The translations under genes were made by a program, and so were the position numbers. DNA of 64,000 nt from Icerya purchasi (taxonomy: Eukaryota; Arthropoda; Insecta; Hemiptera; Monophlebidae), in the NCBI GenBank assembly GCA_039619475.1, contig CM077115.1, positions 591,567,643-591,631,642 on the forward strand. The letters are read 5' to 3'. Position 1 is the first letter of the stretch. Every line of letters begins with the position of its first letter. Positions 12,346 through 24,254 of the stretch are shown here, piece by piece. A model generated the notes under the pieces. It was not told where the DNA came from. It saw only the letters and a program-made list of their open reading frames with translations, and ran no database searches.

Positions 12346-13635
12346 CGGTTTGATGGAATTTCTAAATAAAAAATTCGAAGAACCAACGGAAGAAAAAAAA
12401 AATAATATAAATCTAAACCAATATATATGGTAGGTAATAAAAATAAAAGAATATCTCAAACAAATTATTACAAATATTTGTTATTATCAGAATCACGATA
12501 TATGCGAATAAATTAATTTTCTTCATGAGAGCTTCGTGTTCGTGGCGCATTGTTTACCGGCTTGTCGCAAGTCGCTTCGAATGTTAGCCTATCGAGGCCA
12601 TCGCAAATTCTTCATTGATAAATGCCGTTTTTTCCCCCGTTTCTATTTGCATGGTTGAATAAAATACTATCTCCTTTCGGATTAAATCTTTTTACTCTTA
12701 TTTCCTTTTTTTTCTTCCGCTGCATTGCCGATAAAATTTCCTCATTTCTCTATATCCGTTATTCTCTTAGTCGTACTATCCAAATTTACCCATTCGTTAC
12801 AGACGTTTCAAAAAATACTTCCAGTCAGCTGTTCTGATTTAGCTTTCGCTTTTATTTTGGGTCACCCTCTTTCGGGCGAGATCGATCGGGCGCAGGCGAA
12901 CTCGGACCTTTTTACAGACCACCTACGGTGATTTTCAGGTATCATCCGTTAAACGTTATCATCTGTGTTAGTGAGAAACACGAGTTACCAAATACTGCTA
13001 TCAGAAATTCTGTTCAAATAACGTTCTTCATTAACAATTTAGTTTTTCCGCGCGTACAGCATGTTATATATGCATATATAATCACAAAACACATATTTTA
13101 CATGACTTTGTTTGGTTATTCGCTTTTTTAAAATATTTTCTATTTTTTTTTGAAATAACGACTTCAGCGTGAAATACAGATAAACAGACTTTTGCGATGT
13201 AAATTTAAGAGTTCTGTTAGCAATAGTGATGCGAAACGGACGAAAATTATTAATATTAATAATCGGTCAAATGCATTGTCGGTTTTCTTCATTTTTTTTT
13301 TTGCTAACGTATAGTCAACCGTATTTAAAAAATTACTAACACTCTACGCCATTTAAAGTGTAATATAACTGGATTGAATTTGCTTCTGATACATATTCCT
13401 TATATTATCTTTCTTTTTTATTCATATCTAGCAAGTTTATTTGAAGATACGTTTATTAAAGATTTTTCTGTTATCTACGATTTTAATTATATATTTAATT
13501 CATTGACGAATCAACCCTGATTTCAAAAAAATATCGAAAAAGACAAACAAAGGCGCAAAAATTTTTAAACATAAACACATTTATGTTAATACTGGGCGAG
13601 AAATATATACGATATTTCAAATTAAAAATTAAATA
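12346..13635. other. AT-rich stretch, no gene recognised
   Basis: Three overlapping open frames of 67-71 codons between 12622 and 13131 are T-rich and lack recognisable domains. A more GC-rich patch around 12840-12920 is noted, without a motif. No splice-supported exon can be argued. Confidence 0.4.
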
Positions 13636-13745
13636 TCTTTGTTTTGAATTTAATATTATGTAAATGTAAATTATGGTAATCTTTAAATTAACTCACAGAA
13701 TGTTTAGTACATGAAACATCCTACCCGGCTAACCTCTTTTTTTTT
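13636..13745 (+). repeat. Short dispersed repeat, copy 3
   Basis: tttgttttgaatttaatatt, then atgtaaatgtaaattatggt, closely matching 4805-4860. It is followed by tagtacatgaaacatcc and a T-run, as in the copies at 9020 and 4805. Confidence 0.6.
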
Positions 13746-14178
13746 CTTTAGAAAAATTTTAAATCTTTAAAACACTGGACTAATATTATTTTCGTAAAAA
13801 TTTTAATAAAGCCAATAAGGAAGAAGCTTTCAAATCTTGAATTTGTTTAAATATTCCCGATAAATGCACTGCGGGAAATTCTATTATAAAAATAATGGAT
13901 AATTTTCTTCTGTATATAAATAGGCAAAGACAAAACAGTTCAGTACTTTCTTCTCCACTTTTTATTAATCGATTTTCTTGCTTTTTTTTCTGTTTAGTAA
14001 CTATTGATGATCTTTAGAGCTATCAGTACACAAAATTATGGAAAAAGTTATCCTTTTTGTTTCGTATTTAAAAAAAAAGTAATACAAAAATTGAAGAAGG
14101 AAATCGCTGCAACCAGTAAATCTGTTCTTATTGAAATGTTTTAATTTTTCTTAATAATCATCATTATTGGCTTTTTTA
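13746..14178. other. AT-rich spacer, nothing recognised
   Basis: No supportable feature up to the duplication that borders the first Jockey element. Confidence 0.4.
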
Positions 14179-14458
14179 AAGTGTACTATATCTTTTTTTT
14201 TTTTTTTTTTTTTCTTTTACATTGCACCGGAAAACCATAAGCAATGCTGATCACAAGACATGCTTAAAGGGAGTAGAGTGAAAGGGAGGAAAAGGGAATA
14301 GGAAACTGGGAACACCAAGGAAAAAGAAATAATTGGAAGGACAATGATAAGTCTGGTGACCCCTATGGGACAACAGACTAAGTTTAAGGAAGATCAGACT
14401 CTAGTCATGGAGAGGTATCATCAGGAGACAGTGATATCTAGTCGGCAATCCGTATTTA

Positions 14459-17173
14459 CTAGGTGATCGGAAGTGCATCCCGACACCATTTTCTTCGTTT
14501 GAAACGTCTGGGCGGATTTCCTGGTACATTTGGTTGATACATACGGCTGATGTTCGGATTTGTACTGCACTGCAGCTTGTCGAAAAACTTCCTGTACTGC
14601 TCCACATAAATATCTTTTACAAATGGCACTTTCAAATCTGTGTGTAGTGTTAAGTTCGACACGTATCTTGGCGCGGAAGTAATAATCCGAAGTATTTTTG
14701 ACTGCTCCCTTTGAATCTTCAATAGATTTGATGTTGCAGTTGTCCCGTACAGTTCCAGCCCGTACCTCCAAATGGGCGCTATCATTGTTAAATATAGTTG
14801 ACGCTTGACATTTAAGCTCAAGGTCGATTTTCTTCCTATTAATGGATATAATAACCTACATCGATTAGAGACTGTTTTCTTAGTCTGAATGACATGATGC
14901 CGCCATGTAAGCCGTCTGTCCAAATGCATCCCAAGATAACGAACTGAGTCAACTTGTGGGATTGTTGAATTACAAATTTTCAAAACAGGACAGGTAACGT
15001 GTCTATTCGTAAATGTGACATGCTGGCTTTTAGCTGAGTTAAAACTTATACCCCAAAGCCGTGCCCAGTCTGCCATTCGATTTATATGACTCTGAACTGC
15101 AGCATTAGCATATACTGAATTTGTGTTTAATGCTAGTATCGCTATGTCATCAGCAAATGTGGCGAGCACAGTCTGATTCGATCCAGGCATGTCAGCTGTG
15201 TAAACCGAGTATAATACTGGGCCAAGAATGCTCCCTTGCGGGACCGACGACTGAATGTTATGTTCTTCCGAGATTGAATCATTAACTCGGACGGTAAATG
15301 TTCTACCATTTAAATACGATGTTAATAGCTTGTGCAGGTCAGAAGGAACGAACTGTTTGAGTTTGTATAGCAACCCTGCGTGCCATACCTTATCGAAAGC
15401 CTGAGCAGTGTCGAGGAAGACCGCCGAGCATACTTCATTTCTTTCAAATGTCGAAGAGATAGCGTCAACCAATCTATGGCATTGTTCAATAGTAGAATGT
15501 TCAGAACGGAAGCCAAATTGGTGATCCGGGATTATATGATATTTATTCAAAATTGGATGTAGACGACTTAAGATAAGCTTTTCGAAGACCTTTGAGAGAG
15601 AACAGAGTAAGCTAACTGGTCGGTAGGAGAATACATCTGTTTCAGGTTTTCCTACTTTACGAACCATTATAATCTCCGATTTCTTCCACATATTTGGAAA
15701 GTAGCCGACTCTAAGCGAGCTGTTGTATACATAACACAGCAGGATGGCCGCTTTACGCGGGAAGTGTCGGACAATTTCCGCCGTAATCTTGTCGCATCCA
15801 GGAGATTTCCTTAAAGGTGTATTTTGGAGGAGTTCAAAAACCTCTCTCGGCGCAAATATTTTAGTCCTATTATGAGCCTGCGAGCGTTCCTCCAAGACAC
15901 TCTGCACACGCTGTATGTGGTCTTGATCAGCATCTAACTGAGGTGAGAAGACTATAGACAAGTGATTTGCAAAAACATTTGCCTTGTCTTTATCCGTTTT
16001 TACCCAGTTACTATTCACTTTTAAATTAAAAGGTTCTTCCTTCGTCTTCATCAGCTTCTTTGCTTTATACCATAGAGATCTATTATCATCGTTAAATTGG
16101 TGCAACTTATAAGTAAGAATTTAATTCTTATATTCACTTAGTGCAGCTTTCAACTTGGCTTGTAAGGTAATGTACCTAAGCTTAAACGAGGGATAACGAT
16201 TACGTTGCCATTTCTTTCTGGCCGCCCGAGTATCTCTAATTAATTTCCTTAACCCGATTGGGATAAAGATGTTATATCCAAATTTATTAAGATCATAATT
16301 TGTAGCCTTATTGCATGCATCTTGCACCAGAGAAGTGAAATCCTTCACTGCAGCATCAATGTCATTTGTACTTTTTAGCCTAATCTTCAGGTTGGTATTA
16401 TTCTCTATTATATTTGAGAAGATGGTCCAGTTTGTAGTTTTGTTGACGAGTGTCCGTTGTTGCGATATCATTTTGGGATGCGAGTTTACCACATCAATAA
16501 CAGGCACGTGATCTGAGGATAAATCAACAATGGTATTACAGTCTCTGTTGTATGACTGAAGACCGCGAATAATAAAGAAATCTAAAATATCCGGATGCCT
16601 GTCGCAGTGGCTAGGCCAGTACGTCGGGGTCTTCGGAGACAAAACACTAAGAAAGTTATCATGTATTGCTTTAGCTAGCCTTTTTCCCGATTGATTAGTT
16701 ATCCGAGATCCCCACTCGCTATTCTTCGCGTTAAAGTCTCCGCCACAAATGAATTTATTTCCAAGGTGTTTAAAGATTGCATTAAATTCAGCCTGCGGTA
16801 TACGAAACTCTCCATGGCAATAAATCGCAGCTATTCCAAATTCACTCGAAAGTGTCTCCATATTCACTGCCACGATTTGGTATGCATCCGAGGAACGTGA
16901 GAAGTTTTTGTACTGTTTGTAACAGTTTTTAATCATTACCATAGCTCCACCTCGCGCTGTACCGTCAGGATGATGCGCAGTATACACTTTATAGCCGTAC
17001 ATAACAAAGCTATTCTCGTTTATTAAATGTGTCTCTGTAACGAGCGCTATATCTACACCATTGTTACGAAGAAAAATTTCGAGTTCATTCCTTTTCCTTG
17101 TAATTCCATTGGAATTCCATAACATAATCACTAATGAGTGTTGAGTGACAATATTTGCGTTATTTAACATCAT
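14459..17173 (-). pseudogene. Jockey-1 ORF2: endonuclease-RT with one nonsense codon
   Basis: ORF2 encodes the enzyme that nicks target DNA and copies element RNA at the nick. ATG at 17173 overlaps the ORF1 stop (ATGA). The AP-like endonuclease covers about residues 15-235 (GGDFNAKNSEWGS near 144, SDHVP near 222). The RT domain follows (KSPGCD near 458, YRPVSLL, VPQGSILGP, active-site FADDIAI near 674). A TAA at 16123-16121 (codon 351) splits the frame between the endonuclease and RT. The frame continues in register on both sides (LSEYKN, stop, ILTYK), so this is a point nonsense mutation and not a frameshift. Without it the protein would be about 904 codons, close to the intact 895-aa homologue at 35399-38086. 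No ATG sits at the head of the RT half, so separate RT expression is unlikely. Confidence 0.9.
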
Positions 17174-18639
17174 GGAATTAATTTTTCTATTAGTTTAGTC
17201 AATAGCGATAATAAAGGATTTATTGTATTTTTAAAGTCATTTAAAAATGTCACTAGAATTACTGACAAGTCGTTACCATTATTATCATTGTTGGCACTGT
17301 TATTATTGTTATTATAATTATTGGTGTAATCGCAATTATTACTATTTCTGATATGGCCAGCAGTGTTATAGTCAGCACCAGTATTCACGCTACCATGACT
17401 TAGTGTAGATAAGTTATTATCGTGATTTATTCGATTTTTTTTCACTACATTAGCGTAAGTCTGGCTGTTTGAATTCAGAGAGTTTTTTCCTAAATGATGA
17501 TAATGATTGTAATCGTTTACCTGAGTACGAGCGTAAGATGTTCGTACCTTATTGTAGTATTGGGCCTGCTGTTTAAGAACAGAGCATCCCCTATAGCTTG
17601 CGGGGTGATTCCCTTCACATAGCGCACATATGGCTGGTTCTGATGCGTCCCTAGGGCAAGATTTTGTATCGTGACGCCCAGCACATTTAACACATCTTGG
17701 CGGTAAGTTGCAAAAGTTTGCCGTATGACCCAGTAGCTGGCACCTTTTACATTGATGCAGCCTAGAATTTTTATAGGGTTCTTCAACTACGACGACAGTG
17801 TTTAAAATACGAGTAACTTGAAATATGTCCTGATTTTTTGTAGATGGCTTTAAGTCCACAAAGAACATCGGAAGAGGTTGTTTGGTTTGATTTTTTAAGA
17901 TATTAATAATTCTGATTACTTCAAATCCCTTTGTCCGTAATTCATTCGTTATATCTGTTATGTCAGTAGAAGAGTGCAGGTTTTTTAAAACTACCCTAAA
18001 TGGTTTCTCCTCCGCTAGTGAGTATGTATAATAAAAATAGTTATTTTCCTTTAAAGCTTTAATAACAGCGCGATAGCTTAACGGATTTTGTGTCTTTACT
18101 GTTATGCCCGTTAGAGTTGATTTTAACGAGAACTGAACATTTTGTAAAGTTAATAAAAATTTTCTAAAGTCAGTAAATTTTTGAATATTTTTTACCATTA
18201 TCGGCGGTGGTAATTTTATATTTTTGTTAATACTGGGCTCATTCATTTTATCGTTATTTACTTTAGTAACTTTTTCCCCACTTTCCACATCGCTTATGTT
18301 ATTAATGGGAGCGTGTGTATCAGTTTGCATTTGATTTTCGTCTTCATTAGCGAGAAATTTAAATATGTTAACTTTCACCGGTTTATTATTATGAATGGAG
18401 ACAGTAGTACTTTTAGCTAATTTCGCCGTATGTTTTGGTGTTTGCCAAGTATCGTCGCTATCGCTTGTTTGCGTATTAGAATGCTGTCTCTTGACAGTAT
18501 AGCCGGTGTTATCCTGTTTACGAATAATTTTAACAGGGCTTACCCCACGTGACTTCGATGCAGAAGAAGAAGCAGCTACTGCCGTAGTAGACGCGCCTGT
18601 CGGCCGTTTTACAATAGAAAGAGTGGCCGGCGTTGGCAT
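17170..18639 (-). CDS. Jockey-1 ORF1: gag-like RNA-binding protein, 489 aa
   Basis: ORF1 proteins of Jockey LINEs bind and package element RNA into the ribonucleoprotein. ATG at 18639 begins a 489-residue open frame. The N-terminal third is Ser/Thr/Lys-rich and unstructured-looking. A central region (about 190-290) matches the RRM-like gag core seen in the two other Jockey elements here (FRVVLKNLHSS, PLPMFFVDLKP). Three zinc knuckles lie at about 296-350 (CKRCQLLGHTANFC, CVKCAGRHDTKSC, CALCEGNHPASYRGC). An asparagine-rich stretch follows near 430-460 and then a hydrophobic C-terminus. The reading frame is intact. It overlaps ORF2 by four bases. Confidence 0.93.
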   Translation of the reverse strand: MPTPATLSIVKRPTGASTTAVAASSSASKSRGVSPVKIIRKQDNTGYTVKRQHSNTQTSDSDDTWQTPKHTAKLAKSTTVSIHNNKPVKVNIFKFLANEDENQMQTDTHAPINNISDVESGEKVTKVNNDKMNEPSINKNIKLPPPIMVKNIQKFTDFRKFLLTLQNVQFSLKSTLTGITVKTQNPLSYRAVIKALKENNYFYYTYSLAEEKPFRVVLKNLHSSTDITDITNELRTKGFEVIRIINILKNQTKQPLPMFFVDLKPSTKNQDIFQVTRILNTVVVVEEPYKNSRLHQCKRCQLLGHTANFCNLPPRCVKCAGRHDTKSCPRDASEPAICALCEGNHPASYRGCSVLKQQAQYYNKVRTSYARTQVNDYNHYHHLGKNSLNSNSQTYANVVKKNRINHDNNLSTLSHGSVNTGADYNTAGHIRNSNNCDYTNNYNNNNNSANNDNNGNDLSVILVTFLNDFKNTINPLLSLLTKLIEKLIP

Positions 18640-18954
18640 GATAAGTTCGATTATTCGATAACTTGTCTGGTATAGAGAGAGTTATCGAAGTTAAAATAAA
18701 TGCAATAAATACGAGCGGTCTGGCAGAGCCAGCCGATAAAGGAAAGATCTCACCTGCGTTATCAGCGGTCGGCTATGTATTTCTGTTCGATCGAATGATA
18801 AGATAATATACAGCCCGGAATAATTACCGATGCGCGACTATTATTACAGAGGCCGAAATATGTTCGAGAACAATAGCAAAGAATTAACATGCATGAACGC
18901 GATGAACAAGACTTCACTTTCACACATTTTAAAGATTCAAGTGTATTATATCTT

Positions 18955-19242
18955 AAGGTGTCATTTAATTTTTGTATTGAAAATACATATAAAAGTATAT
19001 GTTCTCAGATATATAATGAACGAATGTATAAGAATGGGAAAAAAATTTTGGAAATATACAAATTCATATCTGTTTCTTTAAAATTTTTAATCATAATTAT
19101 GGTCGAGTTTGTGACCATTGGGGGAACGCTAGTATTTATAAACCCGTGACTGAAGTGGCAAACTGTAAATATATGAGATACATCTACATTGCAAAATGAT
19201 TTAATTATCCCAGAATAACACTTCTACTGAATAGCATGGACT
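18955..19242. other. Short AT-rich spacer between two LINEs
   Basis: Separates Jockey-1 and Jockey-2, which point the same way. Two overlapping short open frames (18830-19149) begin in the Jockey-1 5' UTR and have no recognised domain. Confidence 0.5.
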
Positions 19243-19356
19243 CTTCAAATTAAATTTTTTTTTTTTTTCCACACCTAGCTGCTAGAGCTATCAGAGGAAG
19301 TTTTGACTTTAAATCACTTGAACGGCATTCCTTCCAGCAAAGGGATACCTAATTAT

Positions 19357-22011
19357 TTATTCTACTAAGTCTAGTGGTTTTATTCTCCGCAACCGTCGTA
19401 CTTCAGTTGAATTATCGAGCAGATTGACTGCTGTCCTGTTTGGGTGATCGTGTAATCGCATAGCATGTTTCGTCGCTTCTTCTCTTATAACGTCAGCAAC
19501 ATACGAAACGGTTAGATCACTGTGAAGGGTTTTATTGGATATAAACCAAGGAGCATTTGCCATTATCCTTAATATTTTATTTTGAAGCCGTTGTATTACT
19601 GCTAAATTTGTCCTGGCACTGCAGCCCCAAATTTGACATCCATATTTCCATACTGGGGCTAAAATGTGTTTATAGATTAGCATTTTATTTTCTAATGATA
19701 ACTTAGAGCGGCGTCCAATTAACCAGTACATCTGCCGTACTTTTAATTGTAATTCATTCCGTTTAGTCTGGATGTGTTTTTTCCAGGTTAATTTTTTGTC
19801 AAGATGAATGCCTAAGTATTTGACACTGTCACTTGGTGGCAATATTTTATGATTGATGGTAACGTCTTTAGGTAGGATCTTTCTGTTGGTGAAAAGTACA
19901 CGTTTTGATTTCTCCTCGTTGATTTTTATCCGCCACTGCTTACACCATGCGGATATTTCATTGATTGAACTTTGGAGATTGTTGCAAGCAGCATCAGGAC
20001 AGAGGTTATCACAAAGTATGGCTGTATCATCCGCAAACGTCGCTACTAGGCTTCCTTCGAGCACTGGGAGATCTGCGGTATATATTAAGTAAAGGAGTGG
20101 TCCCAGCACACTCCCTTGTGGGACTCCAGCAGTAGCTGGATGGATGTCGGATACTTCATTTCCAATTCTTACTTGGAAGTGTCTTTCTTGGAGAAAATAA
20201 TTTATTAATTTATAGTACGGATATGGAAATTTTGCTCTTACTTTGTGAATAAGTCCTTCGTGCCACACCTTATCAAACGCTTGGCTGATGTCTAGAAATG
20301 CCGAGTAACAGACTTTCTTTTCCTCCAGGCTGCGTTCTATTTTTTGGACAACTCTATGTATCTGCTGAATAGTCGAGTGATTTGTTCTAAAGCCGTACTG
20401 ATGTTCCGGTATTAGTTCTTTTTCAATTATAATTTCAGTTGTTCTTTTTAATATCAGCTTTTCATATAGCTTTGAAATTATAGGCAATAGCGCAATTGGT
20501 CTGTAAGATTTCATTTCAGAGGGGGATTTGCCTGGCTTCTGTATCACGATTATCTGAGCGAACTTTAGTTGTATAGGATAGTATGTAGTTTTTATCATTG
20601 AATTAAAGATATATGTTAGCATAACTAGTCCTTTGCGCGGCAGTTCCTTTAGCATTTTTGCTGTTATTAGGTCTTATCCTGGAGCTTTTCTGGTGCTCAT
20701 GTTTTTAATAATAGCTTTGATTTCTTGCGGAGAAGTTAGCTTTATAGGACGACTCATATCCATATTGGAGGAGGTCTGTGGTAGATTATCAGAGCCTGGA
20801 AGTGGGCTGAACATAGCGGCAAAATATTTCCCAAGTTCATCAGCCTTCTCTTTATCGCTGTGTGCCCAACTGTTATTTGACTTTTTTATCGGATGTGATC
20901 GTTCTTTGGGTCTTTTAAAGTTTCGTGTAGCTTTCCACAACGTGTAATCATGAGCCTGTGGAGATAGTGACGACACGTAATTTTTAAAGCTATCGTTCTT
21001 GAATTTGGATAGTAAGATTTTAACTTTTTTCATTTGCTTATTTAACTTCGTTTTAATTGATGGATCTCTGTTAGATTGCCAAATTCTCCTCAGTTCTTTT
21101 TTTTTTGCTACCTCTTTTAGTATTTCATTAGGGTAGTGTATTATCGGAGATCTAATTTGCTTGTTTGGTGTACTTATCCATGCGGATTTCTGTAAGATTA
21201 AGATTAAAGTTTGAAGCGCGTTTTCTATATCTTCGCCTGTCTTCAACGGGACTTTTAGGTTTATGCTCTCTCCAACTACTCGTCTGAAAACTTCCCAGTT
21301 TGTTTCCTCATTGTGTAGTTTTGGTTTGGGATGATTCTTAATTATGCTGGTGCTTAGTATTAAAATAATCGCTGAATGATCAGAGAATAGACTGTGGTCG
21401 GGCTGTGTTTCCATGAATCTTGTGTCTAGTCCTTTGGTTATGAAGAATTCGAGCAAGTCTGGTAATTTCTTGTTGTCTGTTGGCCAGTATGTGGGCGAGC
21501 CGGTGCTTAATACTTGACATCCATTTTTTTCCAAAGCTTTAAATAACTCTCTTCCTTTAGTTGTAGTTATTCTAGATGCCCAGTATGTGTTTTTTGAATT
21601 GTAGTCTCCACCTATAATGTAGGAGTTACCTAGGGTTTTTAAGTAGTCATCAAATTGATATTCTAGGATTTTATGTTTGGGTGGGCAGTAAACTGCTGAG
21701 ATAGTAATGTTTTTATCCAAGCTCTGAATAGAAACACTAGTAGCCTGTAGAAAATCCCGTTGATATTTGATTGTTTCATGATGTTTGATATTATTTTTTA
21801 TTATTATAGCCGATCCACCTCGAGGGGTGCCACTCGGGTGTGGGGTACAGTATGTACTATAACCATTTATATGAAAATAATTTGCATTCGTCAGGTGGGA
21901 TTCTGACACTAAAAGGATATCCACTTTGTTTTTGATTAAGTACAATTCAACTTCTGATTTATGATTAGGAAGACCATTGGCATTCCAAGCAGCTATTTTT
22001 AAGATTTTCAT
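19357..22011 (-). pseudogene. Jockey-2 ORF2: endonuclease-RT with one nonsense codon
   Basis: ATG at 22011 overlaps the ORF1 stop (ATGA). Endonuclease motifs: WNANGLPNHKSE at the N-terminus, SESHLT, GGDYNSKNTYWAS near 140, SDHSAI near 212. RT motifs: YRPIALLPIISKLYEKLI, HQYGFRTNHSTIQQ, AFDKVWHEGL, VPQGSVLGP, active-site FADDTAI near 660, KYLGIHLDK. A TAA at 20676-20674 (codon 446) interrupts the conserved KAPG-x-DLI motif at the start of RT, where the intact Jockey-3 has KAPGHDLIS. The frame is unchanged on both sides. Apart from this stop the product would be about 884 residues and looks complete. As it stands the RT half would not be made except by readthrough. Confidence 0.9.
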
Positions 22012-23726
22012 TTCTTGTTAATTAGAAGTGACGTTAATGTTTGGATTAGACCACTTATCATTTGGTTTTGTTGAGACATCATTTCCATCATTAGTTCTTT
22101 AACATCTTTTAGGAATTTAGTTATAGTCGTTTCTATACTAATAGCATTAATAGCATTATTAATATTAGGAATACTAGCACTGTTTTCAGAGTGATTGTTG
22201 TGACCACGACTATCATACATAGTGTTTGCATATCCGTGTGACTGTTTGTTTGCAACATGAGCATATGATAACCTGTTACTGTTCAAATTCTGATTTGTTT
22301 GTTGTGATTCAGCAATGTTACTTAGTATAGCCGAGCTTAGGTGACTAGAATTATTTTTGTTATTGTTCTGAAGAGTCGGATTAATTTTTTCCCTTTTACT
22401 CAACAATTCCCGATATACTGTACATCCCTTGTAGTTCGCAGTATGATTACCATTGCATTGTGCACATGTTGGTTGAGTATTAATGTCTTTGCTACATTTA
22501 GAGGATATATGATTTTCACCGCACTTAACACATCTATATGGTCGTGTGCAGTATGCTTTTGTGTGCCCATATTGTTGGCATCTGATGCACTGAACAACTG
22601 CATTCTTTTTCCGAGGTGGTTCGAATGTTACCTTGGCGTTGAGTAAATACTGAATGTTGTAAATATATTTATTATTCTCGTTAGGCTCTAAGTCAATGAA
22701 GAATAATGGTAATGGATACTTCCCCACTCTGTGCTTTGCGTTTATTATGTGTCTCACTTGGTGCCCTTTTCCCGATAATGCTGACACTATGTCTTCTACA
22801 GCTACTGAGGCATGAATGTTTCTCAGCACAACCTTAAAAGCACGATCTTGCTTTAATTGATAAGTGTGGTATATTGCGTTTTGTTTGTTTAATATTTTGA
22901 TTATTTCTCTATAGTTCTTAACATTTGTTGCGACTATTTTGATTAATCCTTTCGCATTAATTGTTTTATAAGTAAATACGTCTGAGCCTAACGTGCTTTC
23001 GATTAATTGTTTAATTACTTGTATGTTATTTACGCTCGGTACGAATATTGGAGGGGGTTTTATTTCTTTAATTTGCAAGTTGTTTTCCTGTATTTTGTTT
23101 GTTGATTCATTTGACTGAGAGTTTTGTACGTTGTCGTTTCCAAGTACATTTTCGTCGAGATCTTGTAAAATAGAGAATCTATTTTCATTTAGTTTCAGCG
23201 TTTTTTTTTCAATTTCTGGCGATGTTGGGTTATTTATTCTGTTTCTTTTAACAGTTTTTGATTTGTAATTTACTACCTGCCATTCAGGGGCAAGTTGATG
23301 AATATTATCGATATCGTCTTTGTGCTTTTTGACGATCATTAACGGGGAGATCCTTTGTGTAACACAATTTATAGAATTGTTTTGAAAATTATCATTTCCT
23401 ATCATATCGTCATCAGCAGTTTGTTGCGTGTGCGAGTTGTTGTATGTGTCGTCTGACCATGCGACACTCGAGTTAGTCAATTTTTTACCATCGTTACAGG
23501 CAGTATTTACAATAATATCACTTAGCATTTTATTACTGACGTTAATGTTAGTACTGTTAGTAGAGGTCGAAGGTGCGTAATCGACGTTAGTGGTATTAGT
23601 AGAGGTAGGAACAATATCACCTGATTTCGGCCGGTGCAGTTGAGACGCAGCTGTAGATTTGTTGTTGTTAGAAGATTTAGAGGTCAGCGAGCTTCCATTA
23701 GAAATCGACGAGCGATAAGCCGACAT
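22008..23726 (-). CDS. Jockey-2 ORF1: gag-like RNA-binding protein, ~572 aa
   Basis: I choose ATG 23726 (MSAYRSSISNGSS). The frame is open a little further upstream, but only with a TTG. The long N-terminal region is Ser/Asn/Thr-rich. The RRM-like gag core follows (RAFKVVLRNIHASV, PLPLFFIDLEPNENNKYIYNIQYLLNAK is its recognisable segment, homologous to Jockey-3). Three zinc knuckles stand at about 375-435 (CIRCQQYGHTKAYC, CVKCGENHISSKC, CAQCNGNHTANYKGC). The C-terminal tail is amphipathic with MMEMMSQQNQM. Intact frame, ending in the four-base overlap with ORF2. It acts in cis with ORF2 in the element RNP. Confidence 0.92.
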   Translation of the reverse strand: MSAYRSSISNGSSLTSKSSNNNKSTAASQLHRPKSGDIVPTSTNTTNVDYAPSTSTNSTNINVSNKMLSDIIVNTACNDGKKLTNSSVAWSDDTYNNSHTQQTADDDMIGNDNFQNNSINCVTQRISPLMIVKKHKDDIDNIHQLAPEWQVVNYKSKTVKRNRINNPTSPEIEKKTLKLNENRFSILQDLDENVLGNDNVQNSQSNESTNKIQENNLQIKEIKPPPIFVPSVNNIQVIKQLIESTLGSDVFTYKTINAKGLIKIVATNVKNYREIIKILNKQNAIYHTYQLKQDRAFKVVLRNIHASVAVEDIVSALSGKGHQVRHIINAKHRVGKYPLPLFFIDLEPNENNKYIYNIQYLLNAKVTFEPPRKKNAVVQCIRCQQYGHTKAYCTRPYRCVKCGENHISSKCSKDINTQPTCAQCNGNHTANYKGCTVYRELLSKREKINPTLQNNNKNNSSHLSSAILSNIAESQQTNQNLNSNRLSYAHVANKQSHGYANTMYDSRGHNNHSENSASIPNINNAINAISIETTITKFLKDVKELMMEMMSQQNQMISGLIQTLTSLLINKK

Positions 23727-23911
23727 TTTGATATGATAAGAAAATAATAGAATCCGGCTTGCCGACAAGCAAGCCGATCGCGAGAAATTTACACTAAGTT
23801 GTTATACGATATCTAGACGTTATCACGAATTATTATCAGCGAAATAATATATGAACGCGAACAATACAACATGACGATAACATAATAATAACGATTCCCT
23901 TCAAATTAAAT

Positions 23912-24217
23912 GACGAATTAAAATCACAGTTTTTATAATCTTTTCGTATTCACCTGAAATTGCGTACAAGCAAGAATATATAAATTGACATATTCCTCAT
24001 TTTTAGAATTAACTTAAAAATATTAATGTGGTGAACATTAACGTCCCAAGTTCAAGTAAAAGCAGTCAGTGAAAATTTTTATACATATAATAATTGAAAG
24101 TTTTTAGAATATTTATTAGTTAATAAACTGGCGTACCTTGGCGGATAGTTTTCACAAATTAAAAATGCAATATCGCGATTTTTTTTTTTTATATTCCAGC
24201 TACTACGTCTTAATTAG
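23912..24217. other. AT-rich spacer, nothing recognised
   Basis: No gene or repeat homology that I can support. Confidence 0.4.
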
Positions 24218-24254
24218 TAACCTACATGTTTATGCCGGGTGTAAGAGTAATCAC
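24218..24254 (+). repeat. Left terminus of a long inverted-repeat pair
   Basis: aacctacatgtttatgccgg followed by gtgtaagagt. The reverse complement of 27980-28014 reads aacctacatgtgtataccgg followed by gtgtaggagt. About 85% identity over roughly 32 bp, 3.8 kb apart and facing inward. This may be a pair of terminal inverted repeats of a DNA element without coding capacity, or two copies of a short repeat in opposite orientation. Confidence 0.5.

Larger units (their letters stand above)
14195..18938 (-). mobile_element. Near-complete Jockey-clade LINE (Jockey-1)
   Basis: Order on the minus strand: 5' UTR (18938-18640), ORF1 gag, ORF2 pol, 3' UTR, poly-A (poly-T on plus, about 14193-14213). Flanks are aagtgtactatatctt (14179-14194) and aagtgtattatatctt (18939-18954), a 16-bp duplication with one mismatch, so the ends are well placed. 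Length is about 4.74 kb, normal for Jockey elements. ORF2 has no RNase H domain, as expected for the Jockey clade. One in-frame stop in ORF2 is the only obvious lesion. An internally deleted relative with matching 5' and 3' ends sits at 53796-54649. Confidence 0.9.
19256..23898 (-). mobile_element. Near-complete Jockey-clade LINE (Jockey-2)
   Basis: Flanked by a perfect 13-bp duplication, cttcaaattaaat (19243-19255 and 23899-23911). The poly-T at 19256-19268 is the 3' poly-A tail of a minus-strand element. 5' UTR, ORF1, ORF2 and 3' UTR are all present. Length is 4643 bp. It belongs to a family distinct from Jockey-1 and Jockey-3: gag and pol align along their length but differ at many residues. 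The perfect duplication and single coding lesion suggest a fairly recent insertion. Confidence 0.93.

Noticed and set aside
12622..13131. Cluster of three 67-71-codon plus frames
   Set aside because: Overlapping frames in T-rich sequence without homology or splice signals that I could defend.
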